A stretch of DNA of 64,000 nt, taken from positions 434,001 through 498,000 of the forward strand of contig JAIXWY010000003.1 of NCBI GenBank assembly GCA_027490995.1, read 5' to 3'. The DNA is from Opitutaceae bacterium. Lineage in GTDB: Bacteria; Verrucomicrobiota; Verrucomicrobiia; Opitutales; Opitutaceae. Below are positions 28,184-39,940 of this stretch, piece by piece (the stretch's first letter is position 1; each line of letters opens with the position of its first letter). A program made the translations under genes and the position numbers. The notes below the pieces were generated by a model. The model saw nothing but the letters and a program-made list of their open reading frames with translations, searched no databases and had not been told where the DNA came from.

Positions 28184-30379
28184 ATGACGGTTTCTTACCG
28201 GACACTTCGCCTGCTCCTCCCGGCTCTACTCGTAGTCGTGGGCGCGGGCCGACTCGCCGGCCAAGTGGCGCGGCCGGACGATCCGATCAATTTGGATCCG
28301 GTGGCGGTGGATGCGCGACGTGACTTGGACGGTTACGACGAGACCGGGATGGGTGCGCAGGAGGCTGAGTTGTCCGATCCGCCCTTTTCAAATGACCTTG
28401 TCGCTGCGGCCATGGAGGAGACCGAGGCGGTGGGCGATCTTAACCTCGAGCTAAGCCGGATCGCGGCGCCCTCGCCGGCTGACTTGGTGGCCGGACTGAG
28501 CCGTTTGAACCTGCGCGGGTTTCCCACCCCGCGCCTGCGCAACGGATTCATTCAGCTTGGCGTGCCGGAAGTGCTCAATGCCGAGAGCGGGGAGCGCATT
28601 CAGGGCCCGCTGACCCCCGTTACCGGAAAGGCTGCTCCGGGCGGCATTGAAAACTTCGTGACGGAGCGCCCCCGCGCCCGCCGCCAGAGCCGGGTCCTAC
28701 TGACCGCCACGAGTGCCCGCGAGCGCGTCGCCAGCGTGGAGCACAACGCGCCGCTGGTGGCCCGTAAATCGTGGCAGCGCTGGATGCTGGGGTGGCGCGA
28801 GCGTGCGGGCCCCGAGGCGTTTGCGGTGAACCGCCAGCGCCTTTTCAGCGGTGCGGTGACCCTCAAGCACTCGGCGGCGGCGAGCACATTGTTCCAGTTC
28901 GACTACACCGATACCGATGCGAATCCCGGTTCGGGTATCCCTGAGTATCGCGCGACCCGCGGCGCTCCGGTGCTGGGTCCCTATCTGCCCCTCGCGTACC
29001 TCCACGTGAATGGTCCAGAGGGTAACATTCGTAAGCAGGTGGCGAGTGCGAGCGCGCAGCTTGAGGCGCAGGTGAATCGGAACGTCAGCGTGCGGGCCGG
29101 TGCCCAGTGGTTCTGGCGTTCTTTGGTCGAAGATCGCTTCACGAAAGGCGAGTTCCTCCTGGACGAGCGGGTCTTTGCGGGGACGCGGGAGCCGCAGCAC
29201 GCGGAGCAGCCATGGGAAGCCTTGAATGGAGGCGTGGAAGTCACCACGCGGTTCTCCAGCGGCCGGACGGATCATAAGCTCCTCGTCTCGCTGCAGGCCT
29301 CGCGGGCGGACAGCGCGCGCACGCAGCGTGGGCTGGATGCAGTGGAGCGGGCGGCCCTGCCCGCGACCGTGCGGCGGTTTGATCCGGAGCAACCGGATTA
29401 TTTTCGCCCCCCGTTTGGCCCGGAGACCTATCGTCGCCTGATCACCGATCGCTCCGAGTTGGCCACCTACACGGCGTTGGCGATCACGGAGCGCATGGCG
29501 CTGGCGCAGGGACGAACCGTGGTCACCGCGGGCCTGCGGCGGGATGCGGTGCAGTTGGAAGTGGAAGATCGTCGGCCCGGCGCGCCCCGTGCCCACCTCT
29601 CGGACGGCGCCGATGAAGTGACGTGGCTGGCTGGGATGAATCATCAGCTCAAACCGGGGCGGGCGCTGCTCTTCGCGAACGCCAGCACCGCCTTTGAGCC
29701 TTCGACCCGGGTGGATGCTCGCACAGGTCGTATCCAGGGTAATGAAACGACGAAGGGTCTTGAGGGAGGGCTTAAGACCCTGACGCTCGGCCGCCGCCTG
29801 ACCGCCACCCTGCTCGGATTCTGGTACCTCAACGAGAATATCTCGCGGCGGAATCCGCTGTTCGACGATCCAATCGCGGATGCCAACCAGACCCAGCCGC
29901 AGTTGGTGGCGGCGGGAGGAGAGCGGTTCTCCGGTGCCACGCTGGATGTCCGCTACGCGATCACTCCGGCGTTGATCCTCACTGGACGCGCGACGCACAC
30001 CCGGGCGATCACCACGGCGTCGCCGGATCTGCCGGAGGAAGTGGGGCGCCCCCTGACACGCCTGCCGGCCGAGACTCTGGCCATGGGGGTGCGGCACAGC
30101 GTGAACCGCGGGCGTTGGAAGGGCCTGATGACCTCGTGGACGCTGACCCACGTCGGGGGATTCGTGTCGAGCTACGCCGACTCGAACCGCTCTTTCCTGG
30201 CATTTCCCTCCTACACGCTCCTCGGAACCTCGCTGAACTACTCGTGGGAGCCGACGAAGACCACGCGGCACACGGTGGGGCTGGCGGTGCGCAACCTGAC
30301 CGACGTGGATCTTCTGGAGCGGGTCGCGCGGGTGGGTTCGGGACGGACCCTCTCGGCGAGCTATCGCGCCACCTTCTGA
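28184..30379 (+). CDS. TonB-dependent receptor-type outer-membrane protein
   Basis: 731 residues with signal peptide (LRLLLPALLVVVGAGRLAG). A mature N terminus with INLDPVAVDA and a shortened plug-like region (DLVAGLSRLNLRGFPTPRLRNGF, GAPGGIENFVT-like VTGKAAPGGIENFV) leads into a long beta barrel with the family elements NETTKGLEGGLKT, TLLGFWYLNENISRRNP, LAVRNLTDVDLLERV and a terminal F (LSASYRATF). Likely uptake of a chelate or sugar; ligand unknown. The plug is shorter and more divergent than usual. The GH13 gene follows after 42 bases, which may hint at an alpha-glucan. Confidence 0.85.
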   Translation: MTVSYRTLRLLLPALLVVVGAGRLAGQVARPDDPINLDPVAVDARRDLDGYDETGMGAQEAELSDPPFSNDLVAAAMEETEAVGDLNLELSRIAAPSPADLVAGLSRLNLRGFPTPRLRNGFIQLGVPEVLNAESGERIQGPLTPVTGKAAPGGIENFVTERPRARRQSRVLLTATSARERVASVEHNAPLVARKSWQRWMLGWRERAGPEAFAVNRQRLFSGAVTLKHSAAASTLFQFDYTDTDANPGSGIPEYRATRGAPVLGPYLPLAYLHVNGPEGNIRKQVASASAQLEAQVNRNVSVRAGAQWFWRSLVEDRFTKGEFLLDERVFAGTREPQHAEQPWEALNGGVEVTTRFSSGRTDHKLLVSLQASRADSARTQRGLDAVERAALPATVRRFDPEQPDYFRPPFGPETYRRLITDRSELATYTALAITERMALAQGRTVVTAGLRRDAVQLEVEDRRPGAPRAHLSDGADEVTWLAGMNHQLKPGRALLFANASTAFEPSTRVDARTGRIQGNETTKGLEGGLKTLTLGRRLTATLLGFWYLNENISRRNPLFDDPIADANQTQPQLVAAGGERFSGATLDVRYAITPALILTGRATHTRAITTASPDLPEEVGRPLTRLPAETLAMGVRHSVNRGRWKGLMTSWTLTHVGGFVSSYADSNRSFLAFPSYTLLGTSLNYSWEPTKTTRHTVGLAVRNLTDVDLLERVARVGSGRTLSASYRATF

Positions 30380-30421
30380 GCGCGGTGAAATTGTGCGCTT
30401 GTCCCGACGGCTGGGTGCCGG

Positions 30422-32893
30422 ATGCTGCAGCCGCTGCTCATGTCCGCCCGCGCTCGGAAGATCATTCACGCTCGACTTGAATCGCCTACGCACGGGGTGG
30501 TGGAGCTCGCGCATGACTGGCGGGGGCGCGCGGTGCCACCGCTGGTGTTGTTGGGGAGAGGTGCTCCGCAACGTGTGGAGGTGCGGCGTGAGCCGGAGGA
30601 GCTCTTCGCCTTGGCCAGCGGCTATGGCATTGATGCGACGGGTGACCTCACGTTCGCGGTGCGGCTGGGTGATTACCCCGGATTGAGGGAGGAATTGGCG
30701 GCGGGGCGCCTTTACGTGGCGGGCGATTTTAACGGATGGGATCCGATTGGCCGACCAGAGTGGGAACTCCAACCTGGTTTTCTCGCGGGTGAGGCGGTCA
30801 TGCGGCGCTCGTGGCGCGCGGACGGCTTTCTCTCGCATCCGTGGATGCGCTTCAAGTTCGTGACGGAGTCGGGCCGATGGCTGGACGTCCCTGCGGATGC
30901 TCCGAATGCGGCGACGGACGAAGCGGGAAACCGCAACCGGACGGTCGATCCTGATCGTACGGGTTGGCACCGGTTTCGTTTTGATCTCCCGGCCCCGTTG
31001 GATTTGGCCGCGATGTGGAAGATCGGATGGGGCGAGGATGCGGGAGAGGCGGGCTCGGTGCCGCTGATGCCGGGAGACTTCTTCTTTGCCCTTCGGTGCG
31101 AAGCGCCCTTGGGCGCGGAGGTGCGCGGAGGGGCAACCGTTTTCCGGCTCTTCGCTCCCCGCGCGCGACGCGTCGATGTGGTGGTCAGCAGCGCACTCGG
31201 AAGCAACGCTGAACCGCGACAGTATGCGCTGCAGGCGCGTGGGGATGGCGCCTGGGAGCTGGCGCTCGACGAGGACTTGCACGGCTGGTACTACTGGTTC
31301 CACCTCGACGGGCCGCACGATGCCTTCGGCCTCTACGATCACTCGCGTGCGGTACTCGACCCCTATGCGCGGGCCGCGGTGGGGCGGGAAGGCCCGGGCA
31401 TCATCTTGCGCGACGATTGGATTGGTGCGGTGCGGGATGGTTTTCGGACGCCGGCGTGGCATGATCTGGTGATCGCCGAGGCGCACGTTCGCGACCTCGT
31501 GCACCGCGCGCCGATTTCGCTCGGACCGCGGGAACGACGCGGCTTCGCGGGATTGGCGGCGTGGGTGCGGAGTCGCGACTTCTACCTTCACTCACTCGGC
31601 GTGAACTGCGTCGAGTTACAGCCCGTCCAAGAGTTCGATGCCCGGACGGGGGACGAGTACCACTGGGGGTACATGACCACGAACTTTTTCTCCCCTGCGA
31701 GCGCCTACGCGACGGAGCCGGAGCAGGCCTCCGGGGTGCATGAGTTTCAGGATCTCGTGGCGGCCTTTCACTCCCGGGGGATCGCGGTGATCCTCGACGT
31801 CGTGTTCAATCACGTCGGCGAGCCGGCTCACCTCATGTTCGTCGACAAGCTGTACTACTTTGATCAGGACGCGGCGGGCAACCTGACCAACTGGAGTGGT
31901 TGCGGCAACGACCTGCGCGCGACAGCGGCGATGAGTCGGCGACTGATCATTGATAGTTGCACCCACTTCCTGCGGAGCTACGGAGTCGACGGGTTCCGCT
32001 TCGACCTCGCCGAACTGCTGGGCGCCGATGTCCTGCTGGAGGTCGAAGCGGCGCTCAAGAAGGTCAAGCCCGACGTCATTCTCATCGCGGAACCGTGGAG
32101 CTACCGTGGGCACGTGGCGCGTGAGCTGCGTGAGACCGGATGGGCATCATGGAATGATGGATACCGCGATTTTGCGCGCGACTATTTGCGTGGAGGAAGT
32201 TCGGCAGCGAGCTGCGAGTATTTCCTGAAGGGTTCACCGTGGCACTTTGCGAAATGGCCGGCCCAGACGGTGAATTACACCGAGTCGCACGATGACCGCA
32301 CCTGGATCGACGTGATCACGGAGAACCATCAGTACGATGGCTCGGCTCCGACGGCGAATGACCGCCGCCGGACCCATCTGATGGTGGCGATGTTGATGAT
32401 GTCGGTGGGCATCCCGATGCTGGCGAGCGGGCAGGATTTCCTCCGCTCGAAACACGGAGTCTCGAACACCTACCAGCGCGGCGAACTCAACGCGCTGGAT
32501 TATCATCGACTCCTGCGTTACCCGGGGAGTCATACCTATGTCGCGGCGTGGGTCGCCTTCCGACGCGGCCCGCTGGGTCATCTGCTCCGCCACTACACGC
32601 GTGTCTCGGAAGGTTTTTTCCGCTTCTTCTCCTTGCCGGAGTCGACGGCGGTTGCCGCTCTTTACAATGCCGATGGCTCGGCGGGGGTGAGTCGCCTCCT
32701 GTTTGCGATGAATCCCACATTGGAGGATGTGCACCTGTCGATCCCGAACGCGGCAGTGGCTGGTTGGGATTGGCGTGTCGTGGCGGATGTGGAACAGTTC
32801 TTTGGCGAACGCAGTGCGGGAATGCGACCAGTGGTCTCGGACGTGCTGTTCCTACCGCCGCTTAGCTGCGTCTTGTGGGTCACGGAGGCCTGA
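30422..32893 (+). CDS. GH13 alpha-glucan-active enzyme with two N-terminal CBM48-like modules
   Basis: 823 residues (ATG at 30422; 30440 also possible). Cytoplasmic, no signal peptide. First module around LYVAGDFNGWDPIG, second module FRLFAPRARRVDVVV to GWYYWFHLDGPHD, then the GH13 barrel with region I ILDVVFNHVG, region II DGFRFDLAELLG (nucleophile Asp), region III ILIAEPWSYRG (acid Glu) and region IV YTESHDDRTW. Order and LGVNCVELQPVQEFD place it with pullulanase/isoamylase-type debranching enzymes. It probably trims glycogen or imported branched glucan. Sits between a TonB receptor and the glycolytic operon. Confidence 0.9.
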   Translation: MLQPLLMSARARKIIHARLESPTHGVVELAHDWRGRAVPPLVLLGRGAPQRVEVRREPEELFALASGYGIDATGDLTFAVRLGDYPGLREELAAGRLYVAGDFNGWDPIGRPEWELQPGFLAGEAVMRRSWRADGFLSHPWMRFKFVTESGRWLDVPADAPNAATDEAGNRNRTVDPDRTGWHRFRFDLPAPLDLAAMWKIGWGEDAGEAGSVPLMPGDFFFALRCEAPLGAEVRGGATVFRLFAPRARRVDVVVSSALGSNAEPRQYALQARGDGAWELALDEDLHGWYYWFHLDGPHDAFGLYDHSRAVLDPYARAAVGREGPGIILRDDWIGAVRDGFRTPAWHDLVIAEAHVRDLVHRAPISLGPRERRGFAGLAAWVRSRDFYLHSLGVNCVELQPVQEFDARTGDEYHWGYMTTNFFSPASAYATEPEQASGVHEFQDLVAAFHSRGIAVILDVVFNHVGEPAHLMFVDKLYYFDQDAAGNLTNWSGCGNDLRATAAMSRRLIIDSCTHFLRSYGVDGFRFDLAELLGADVLLEVEAALKKVKPDVILIAEPWSYRGHVARELRETGWASWNDGYRDFARDYLRGGSSAASCEYFLKGSPWHFAKWPAQTVNYTESHDDRTWIDVITENHQYDGSAPTANDRRRTHLMVAMLMMSVGIPMLASGQDFLRSKHGVSNTYQRGELNALDYHRLLRYPGSHTYVAAWVAFRRGPLGHLLRHYTRVSEGFFRFFSLPESTAVAALYNADGSAGVSRLLFAMNPTLEDVHLSIPNAAVAGWDWRVVADVEQFFGERSAGMRPVVSDVLFLPPLSCVLWVTEA

Positions 32894-32911
32894 GGCCACC
32901 CGCCAAAACCC

Positions 32912-32967
32912 TTGCCATCGCGAGGGGCGGTGTGTTGATCTGAACCCTCCGCGCCTTCTTGGCGCGG
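32912..32967 (+). promoter_or_regulatory. Putative gapA promoter and leader hairpin
   Basis: TTGCCA (32912-32917), 17 bases, TTGATC (32935-32940), then in the leader a perfect 7-bp hairpin CCGCGCC-TTCTT-GGCGCGG (32949-32967), 45 bases before the gapA ATG. Could stabilise the transcript. Confidence 0.45.
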
Positions 32968-32997
32968 TCTCACCTGAAACAGCAAATCCCTACCTAG

Positions 32998-34059
<1,062 letters not shown>

Positions 34060-34086
34060 CGCTTCGACGCCCCTCCGCGCATTTCG

Positions 34087-34117
34087 GGCGGCGGGAGGCA
34101 CGGGCCTTCCCGTCGCC
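34087..34117 (+). promoter_or_regulatory. Strong hairpin between gapA and pgk
   Basis: GGCGGCGGGAGGC (34087-34099) pairs with GCCTTCCCGTCGCC (34104-34117), one G-T pair and one bulge, 4-base loop. No T tract directly after it. Likely an mRNA processing or stability element that sets different levels of gapA and pgk. Confidence 0.55.
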
Positions 34118-34162
34118 GGTGCGGTGGACTTTTCCTGCCCGGACTGCGCCGTTTGTTCCGCC

Positions 34163-35407
34163 ATGCCTCACTTCAAGACCATCCGTGACCTTGCTCTCGC
34201 CGGGAAGCGCGTTTTTCTGCGCGTCGACTTCAACGTCCCCCAGGACAAGGTGACGGGAGCGATCACCAACAACCAGCGGATTGTCGCCGCGTTGCCGACC
34301 CTTCGTTACGCCCTAGATCAGGGTGCATCGGTCGTGCTGGCGAGTCATCTGGGCCGTCCCGATGGCAAGGCGATCGCGAAGTTCTCGCTCCGCCCGATCG
34401 CTGCGGAACTGCAGTCGCTGCTCGGCCGTCCGGTCGCGTTTGCGTCCGACTGCGTGGGCCCGGCGACTGAGCAGGCCGCCGCGGCATTGCGTCCAGGCGA
34501 GGTGCTGCTGCTGGAGAACCTGCGTTTCCACATCGAAGAGGAGGGTAAGGTGAAGCTGGAGGACGGTACGTCGCTGAAGGCCGACAAGGCGGCGGTGGAC
34601 GCGTTCCGCGCCAGTCTCTCCCGACTCGGGGATGTCTACGTGAACGACGCGTTCGGCACCGCTCATCGCGCGCATTCGTCGATCGTCGGGGTCAACCTGC
34701 CGCAGAAAGCCGCCGGCTTTTTGATGGAGGCGGAGTTGAAGGCGTTCGCGGCGGTGCTGGAGCATCCGCAGCGCCCATTGCTCGCCATTTTAGGTGGCGC
34801 GAAGATCGCGGACAAGATTCCCCTGATCAAGAATCTGCTGGAGAAGGCCGACGAGGTCATCATCGGCGGTGGCATGGCCTACACGTTCAAGAAGGTCATG
34901 CACGGTATGGAAATCGGCACGAGCCTGTTCGACGAGGAGGGCGCTAAGCTGGTCCCTGAACTCGTTGCCAAGGCGAAAGAGCGCGGCGTGCGGCTGACGT
35001 TCCCCGTCGACTACGTCGCGGCGGATCGCTTTGCGCCCGACGCCGCCACGCGTCCTGCCAGCGACGAGACCGGCATCCCGGCCGGATGGATGGGACTCGA
35101 CGCGGGTCCGAAGTCGATCGCGCTGTATCGCGAGGCGATCCTGCGCTCCCGAACGATCGTGTGGAACGGCCCGGCCGGCGTGTTCGAGTTCGACGCGTTT
35201 GCCGGGGCCACCAAGGCGATGGCTGCGGCCATCGCGGAAGCCACGGCGCTGGGCGCAACCACGGTAGTGGGCGGAGGCGACACCGCGACCGCCGCGAAGA
35301 AGTTCAAGGTCGCAGACAAGGTCAGCCACTGCTCGACCGGTGGTGGAGCCAGCCTCGAGTTCCTCGAGGGCAAGGTGCTCCCCGGCGTCCAGTTTCTCGA
35401 GTCCTGA
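34163..35407 (+). CDS. pgk: Phosphoglycerate kinase
   Basis: 414 residues from the ATG at 34163. Transfers phosphate from 1,3-bisphosphoglycerate to ADP. Motifs: [62 protein letters not shown] and the nucleotide-binding [14 protein letters not shown] / [15 protein letters not shown]. Second gene of the glycolytic operon, 103 bases after gapA with an intervening hairpin and 26 bases before tpiA. Confidence 0.98.
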   Translation: MPHFKTIRDLALAGKRVFLRVDFNVPQDKVTGAITNNQRIVAALPTLRYALDQGASVVLASHLGRPDGKAIAKFSLRPIAAELQSLLGRPVAFASDCVGPATEQAAAALRPGEVLLLENLRFHIEEEGKVKLEDGTSLKADKAAVDAFRASLSRLGDVYVNDAFGTAHRAHSSIVGVNLPQKAAGFLMEAELKAFAAVLEHPQRPLLAILGGAKIADKIPLIKNLLEKADEVIIGGGMAYTFKKVMHGMEIGTSLFDEEGAKLVPELVAKAKERGVRLTFPVDYVAADRFAPDAATRPASDETGIPAGWMGLDAGPKSIALYREAILRSRTIVWNGPAGVFEFDAFAGATKAMAAAIAEATALGATTVVGGGDTATAAKKFKVADKVSHCSTGGGASLEFLEGKVLPGVQFLES

Positions 35408-35433
35408 TTCGTTCCTCTCACGCTTTTCCCACC

Positions 35434-36207
<774 letters not shown>

Positions 36208-36228
36208 CCCGATCGCCGGGACGCGGGA

Positions 36229-36930
36229 TCAAAGATCTGCCGGCGCGGAGCGTGGCACGTTGGCCACGGGCTCGGTGCGACGTTCACCGGTCGCCTCGGC
36301 CGAGGCTTTCCGCGCTCCATCCTCGGTCCAGCGCCGTCGGATAGCGGTCGCGGTCTGCAGGCCAAGTGTGCCAAGTGACACCAGCCAGATCAAGGGATCG
36401 ACCACGTAGTCCCAGGCGTTGTTGGACTCAAGGGCGCCCACCGCAAAGGCGGCGAGTGCGGCCGTGAGCACCACGCCGGCACGGTTACCGACCGCCAGGA
36501 GGAAGAGCGCCAAGGCGGTGATCGTCCAGATCGCCGGACCGTTGCGCCATCCAAAGTAGTAGAAGTCCACCGCGCGTCCCCAGAGAGGATTCAAATAGAG
36601 CAATGAGCCGCCCACGGCCGCAATCGTCAGGAGCGCGCGGAGGTCGGCTGGCCGCAGCAGTTCACGTTGGGTCAGGTTCCGCCACAGGAGGGTGAGGACG
36701 AGGGCCATCCCGACGAGGCTTGGGTTTGGATAAAAGCTCTCGACCCAGCGTCCGAGCGAGACCGATCCGATCGGAACAAACAGGAGACCGACAGAGACGA
36801 GACCCCAGGCGGCCTGCAGACGCGGTCCGATCGGCCGTCCGCGCATCCGCGCCGTCGCCCAGTTCAGGGTCAGCCAGATCACGCCCGTCAGCGCGATCGG
36901 GTGAAGCAACGTTGAGGGAAGGTGGTTCAT
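36229..36930 (-). CDS. Polytopic membrane protein coupled to the sialidase-like gene
   Basis: 233 residues with about seven hydrophobic segments (for example LHPIALTGVIWLTLNWATA, GLVSVGLLFVPIGSVSL, IWTITALALFLLAVG, VVLTAALAAFAVGALE, PLIWLVSLGTLGLQTAT) and a charged cytoplasmic tail. No family recognised with confidence. Its ATG overlaps the stop of the upstream sialidase-like gene by four bases, so the two are made together. Confidence 0.75.
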   Translation of the reverse strand: MNHLPSTLLHPIALTGVIWLTLNWATARMRGRPIGPRLQAAWGLVSVGLLFVPIGSVSLGRWVESFYPNPSLVGMALVLTLLWRNLTQRELLRPADLRALLTIAAVGGSLLYLNPLWGRAVDFYYFGWRNGPAIWTITALALFLLAVGNRAGVVLTAALAAFAVGALESNNAWDYVVDPLIWLVSLGTLGLQTATAIRRRWTEDGARKASAEATGERRTEPVANVPRSAPADL

Positions 36931-38111
36931 CGCTGGACGAGCGAGCGTGGTTGCGCAGTGGCTTGGTCCAGCCAGACGGCGTTAAACTCCAGATGTTTGA
37001 TCCGTTCGCGTCTCCACGTATAGGTCACATGGATACGGCCTCGAGAATCCTCGATAATCGAGGGGTAGGAGAATTCTCGCTTGGGCTCGTGTTCAAGTAC
37101 GGGCCCGGGGCTCCACGTCGCCCCGGCGTCGGTCGAAACCGCCAGCCGCAGGGAATCACGGCCTGCGGTCGCGTCATTGTAGGCGAGCAAGATGCGGCCG
37201 TCGCGCAGGCGTACGGCATCCACGGCTGCATCTGGGTTAGGCAACGAGGTCTGCGCGGTCGGTGACCACGTCCAGCCGTTGTCGCGGGAGAACGCGGTGC
37301 GCAAGGTGCGCTCCGGGCGGCCGTCGCGCAGGAGCATGAGCATGCGGTCCTGACCGAGGGGCACGAGCACTGGTTGGAGCAGTTCCGACTCGGCGGGCAA
37401 GCTGCGGAGCTCATAGCTGCGGAGCCCGCCCTTCGGCTCTGGATCGAGCCACAGCACTTGGGGGTACTTCAGTGCCATCTCGTGGTAGATCGGCAAGCCG
37501 ATGCGCCCGTCGCTGGCGTACACCGGCCGGCTCCGCACGAGGCTGCTCAGATTCATGTAGGGATTGAGCGAAAGCCGCTGGCTCTCCCCCCAGGTTTGGC
37601 CGTTATCCAACGACGCCTTGATGTTGAGCGAGCATCCGGACCATCCGCCCACCATGACGCTCACATAGACCATCCACAGCGTCCCATGCTGATCCGGAAA
37701 GACCACGGTGTTGCCGAGCTTCTTCACCGGCCGGTCCAGCTCAAACTCCGCTTGAGCACGGTCGATCACGCGCTGCGGCGGCGACCACGCATCGTCCCCG
37801 GCGTTCCACCGCGCCGTGAAGACCGCGACATCTCCGGAACCCTCGCGTTGGCCACCATACCACGCCGCGATCAGATCGCCGTCCGGCAGCAGCGAAACCA
37901 TGCTGCAGTGAACGGAGCGAGTGTATCCCTCGGGAGAGAGCCAGCGTTCGCGGTGGAAAGGCAGGGTCTCCTGTACCCACTCCCGCGGCGGCGGCTTGGC
38001 CTGAGCGATCACCGCCTCGGGCGCCTGCGAGTGCCGCTCCGGCGCTACCTTCATTGTCGCAGTCACCGCGACAATGAGAGTGGCGGCGGCAAGCAGCAGC
38101 CGCTTCGTCAT
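36927..38111 (-). CDS. Exported exo-sialidase-like BNR-repeat protein
   Basis: 394 residues from the ATG at 38111 (an ATG at 38132 is an alternative). N-terminal hydrophobic signal or anchor (RLLLAAATLIVAVTA). A six-bladed sialidase-type propeller is shown by three Asp boxes, SLDNGQTWGE, SRDNGWTWSP and STDAGATWSP, and by HCSMVSLLPDGDLIAAWYGG near the start and REFSYPSIIEDSRGRIHVTYTWRR at the end, where sialidases carry the arginine triad. In this lineage such proteins act on diverse glycans, so true sialidase activity is unproven. Coupled to a membrane protein downstream. Confidence 0.85.
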   Translation of the reverse strand: MTKRLLLAAATLIVAVTATMKVAPERHSQAPEAVIAQAKPPPREWVQETLPFHRERWLSPEGYTRSVHCSMVSLLPDGDLIAAWYGGQREGSGDVAVFTARWNAGDDAWSPPQRVIDRAQAEFELDRPVKKLGNTVVFPDQHGTLWMVYVSVMVGGWSGCSLNIKASLDNGQTWGESQRLSLNPYMNLSSLVRSRPVYASDGRIGLPIYHEMALKYPQVLWLDPEPKGGLRSYELRSLPAESELLQPVLVPLGQDRMLMLLRDGRPERTLRTAFSRDNGWTWSPTAQTSLPNPDAAVDAVRLRDGRILLAYNDATAGRDSLRLAVSTDAGATWSPGPVLEHEPKREFSYPSIIEDSRGRIHVTYTWRRERIKHLEFNAVWLDQATAQPRSLVQR

Positions 38112-38385
38112 GTCGAGGGGACGCGGTTCCATCGAGTCAGACCCTGTTGCTCGGGCAGGGTGGGAAATGGGCATGAAACTGAGAAAGGATCACCGGCCGG
38201 GGGATGAGGGGGACGGGCGAGTGACCCTCGGAGACTTTCGGGTCCTTTCGCGGGGTCAATCCTCGTCTGAAACCCGACGCCGCGGGGGAGATGCAATCGA
38301 TCATCGTTTGAGGCGGTGTAAGGAACAGAATTCTTCCGGTTGCCATTCGCAACCGCCGAAGAAACTCTCGGCGACTTTTTCTCCC
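38112..38385. other. Divergent intergenic region
   Basis: 274 bases between the divergent sialidase-like and GH10-like genes. Contains a perfect 7-bp hairpin CGGTTGC-CATTC-GCAACCG (38337-38355) 30 bases before the plus-strand ATG. No sure promoter. Confidence 0.4.
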
Positions 38386-39936
38386 ATGCTGGCCCCATTT
38401 CGTGCCCTGTTCCTCGTTTGGATTGTCGGTGCATACCCGGTGCTCTGGGCCGCCGAGGCCAGTGCGGCCCGTCCGCGCGACTTGCTGATCATCAACGAAG
38501 ATAACAGTCACTTCTTCGGCTCCCGTCCGGAGTCGGAGATGACCCGGGAGGGGGTGGACGCGTGGGTCGACGCCTACGCAGGGGGGGCTGTCACCCACCT
38601 CTTCCTGAATCCCAACTCGATGCGCTCGAGCGTGCGCAGCCGGACCCGCGATGCAATTTGGGAGCCGGTCGATGGCGTGGTCCCGCAGGGTCTCTGGCCG
38701 CGGAACGCGCTTCGACTCGATCACGCTGGAATCGATCCTTACCTCCGGTGGATCGAGCGCGCCCGCCGGCATGGAATCTCGCCGTGGATTTCGATGCGCA
38801 TGAATGATGTTCACGCGGCCGACGATCCGAAGAGCTACCTGCATTCGGAGTTCTGGCGCAAGCATCCCCACCTGCGACGGATGCCGGAGGGGCCGACAAC
38901 GCCTTGGACCAATCAGGCGCTTAACTACGTCCATCCCGAGGTGCGGGAGCATCAGATGGGTTTCCTGCGCGAGCTGTTTGAACGTTACGAGCCGGATGGC
39001 TTCGAGATCGACTGGATGCGGTTCGGGTATCACCTCACTCCCGGACGCGAAGCGGAGGAGAAACATGTCCTCACCGCCTTCATGCGCGAGGTCGATGCGC
39101 TGCGCCGGGAGTGGTCCGAAAAGCGGGGGCGCCGGATCCTGCTCGCCGTGCGGATTCCGGCTCACCCGGATGCCGCGGCTGGGCTCGGGATGGATGCGCT
39201 CGCCTGGGCGCGCGAGGGCTTGGTGGATTGGCTCATTCCTTGCCCGTTCTGGTCCACCTCAGACCTCGATATCCCCGTCGAACTGTGGCGCGAGCGCCTC
39301 GGCGTGGATGCCGCGCGCGTCCTCGTCATTCCCGGAATTGAACACAACCTACGGGCTTGGCCGACCGGTAAGTCCGTACCCAATGACCTCGCTTCCCTGC
39401 GCGGCTTCGCCGCCGCCGCCCGCGAACGTGGGGCAGACAATCTTTACCTCTTCAATTGGATGGACAGTCAGACGCGCCCCGTGAGCGAGCAGGAGTACGC
39501 GCGGCTGATCCACTTCGGGCTCTCGGCCAAGGCGATTGCTGGCCAGTCTCGCCGCCACCCCTTGACGTATCGCGATACGGTGCCGGCCGGCTTCCCGAAC
39601 GGTGCTCAGCTTCCGGTCGAGGCGAAAGGCGGTGGTCTCTTCCGTGTTCGCACCGGTGGCACCGGCGACGTGCCCCGCGCTTCCCTCGTGGTTGGTCTGG
39701 CCGCTCGCGAGGGCGTCGCTGCCGCGGTGCTCGAGGCAGCGGTGAACGGCCGCGCGCTCGGTGTCCCGCAGGAGTTGCGCGACATCACCGGGCTCGGCGG
39801 GGTGCAGCGCGCGCTGCGCTTCGAGGTGGACCCGGCATTCCTGCAGGCAGGCGAGAATGCCGTCAGTGTCCGGCAGTCGGACCCCCATCCATCGCAGCAG
39901 ATCGTCTGGCTCGAGCTGCGCGTCAACGAGCGCTGA
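38386..39936 (+). CDS. Secreted GH10-like/GHL family TIM-barrel protein
   Basis: 516 residues from the ATG at 38386, with a signal peptide (FRALFLVWIVGAYPVLWAAEASA). The barrel begins RDLLIINEDNSHFFG; YLRWIERARRHGISPWISMRMND, QALNYVHPEVREHQMGFLREL and DGFEIDWMRFGYHL (probable acidic active-site residues) resemble the family 10-like glycosylhydrolase group common in Verrucomicrobiota and Planctomycetota. A beta-rich C-terminal domain covers about 395-516. Substrate unknown. Adjacent to the sialidase-like gene, so both may serve glycan breakdown. Confidence 0.8.
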   Translation: MLAPFRALFLVWIVGAYPVLWAAEASAARPRDLLIINEDNSHFFGSRPESEMTREGVDAWVDAYAGGAVTHLFLNPNSMRSSVRSRTRDAIWEPVDGVVPQGLWPRNALRLDHAGIDPYLRWIERARRHGISPWISMRMNDVHAADDPKSYLHSEFWRKHPHLRRMPEGPTTPWTNQALNYVHPEVREHQMGFLRELFERYEPDGFEIDWMRFGYHLTPGREAEEKHVLTAFMREVDALRREWSEKRGRRILLAVRIPAHPDAAAGLGMDALAWAREGLVDWLIPCPFWSTSDLDIPVELWRERLGVDAARVLVIPGIEHNLRAWPTGKSVPNDLASLRGFAAAARERGADNLYLFNWMDSQTRPVSEQEYARLIHFGLSAKAIAGQSRRHPLTYRDTVPAGFPNGAQLPVEAKGGGLFRVRTGGTGDVPRASLVVGLAAREGVAAAVLEAAVNGRALGVPQELRDITGLGGVQRALRFEVDPAFLQAGENAVSVRQSDPHPSQQIVWLELRVNER

Positions 39937-39940
39937 TGCG

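Noticed and set aside
28697-31591. A 964-codon open frame antisense to the TonB receptor and GH13 genes
   Set aside because: It spans two clear genes on the other strand and encodes only low-complexity Arg-rich sequence.
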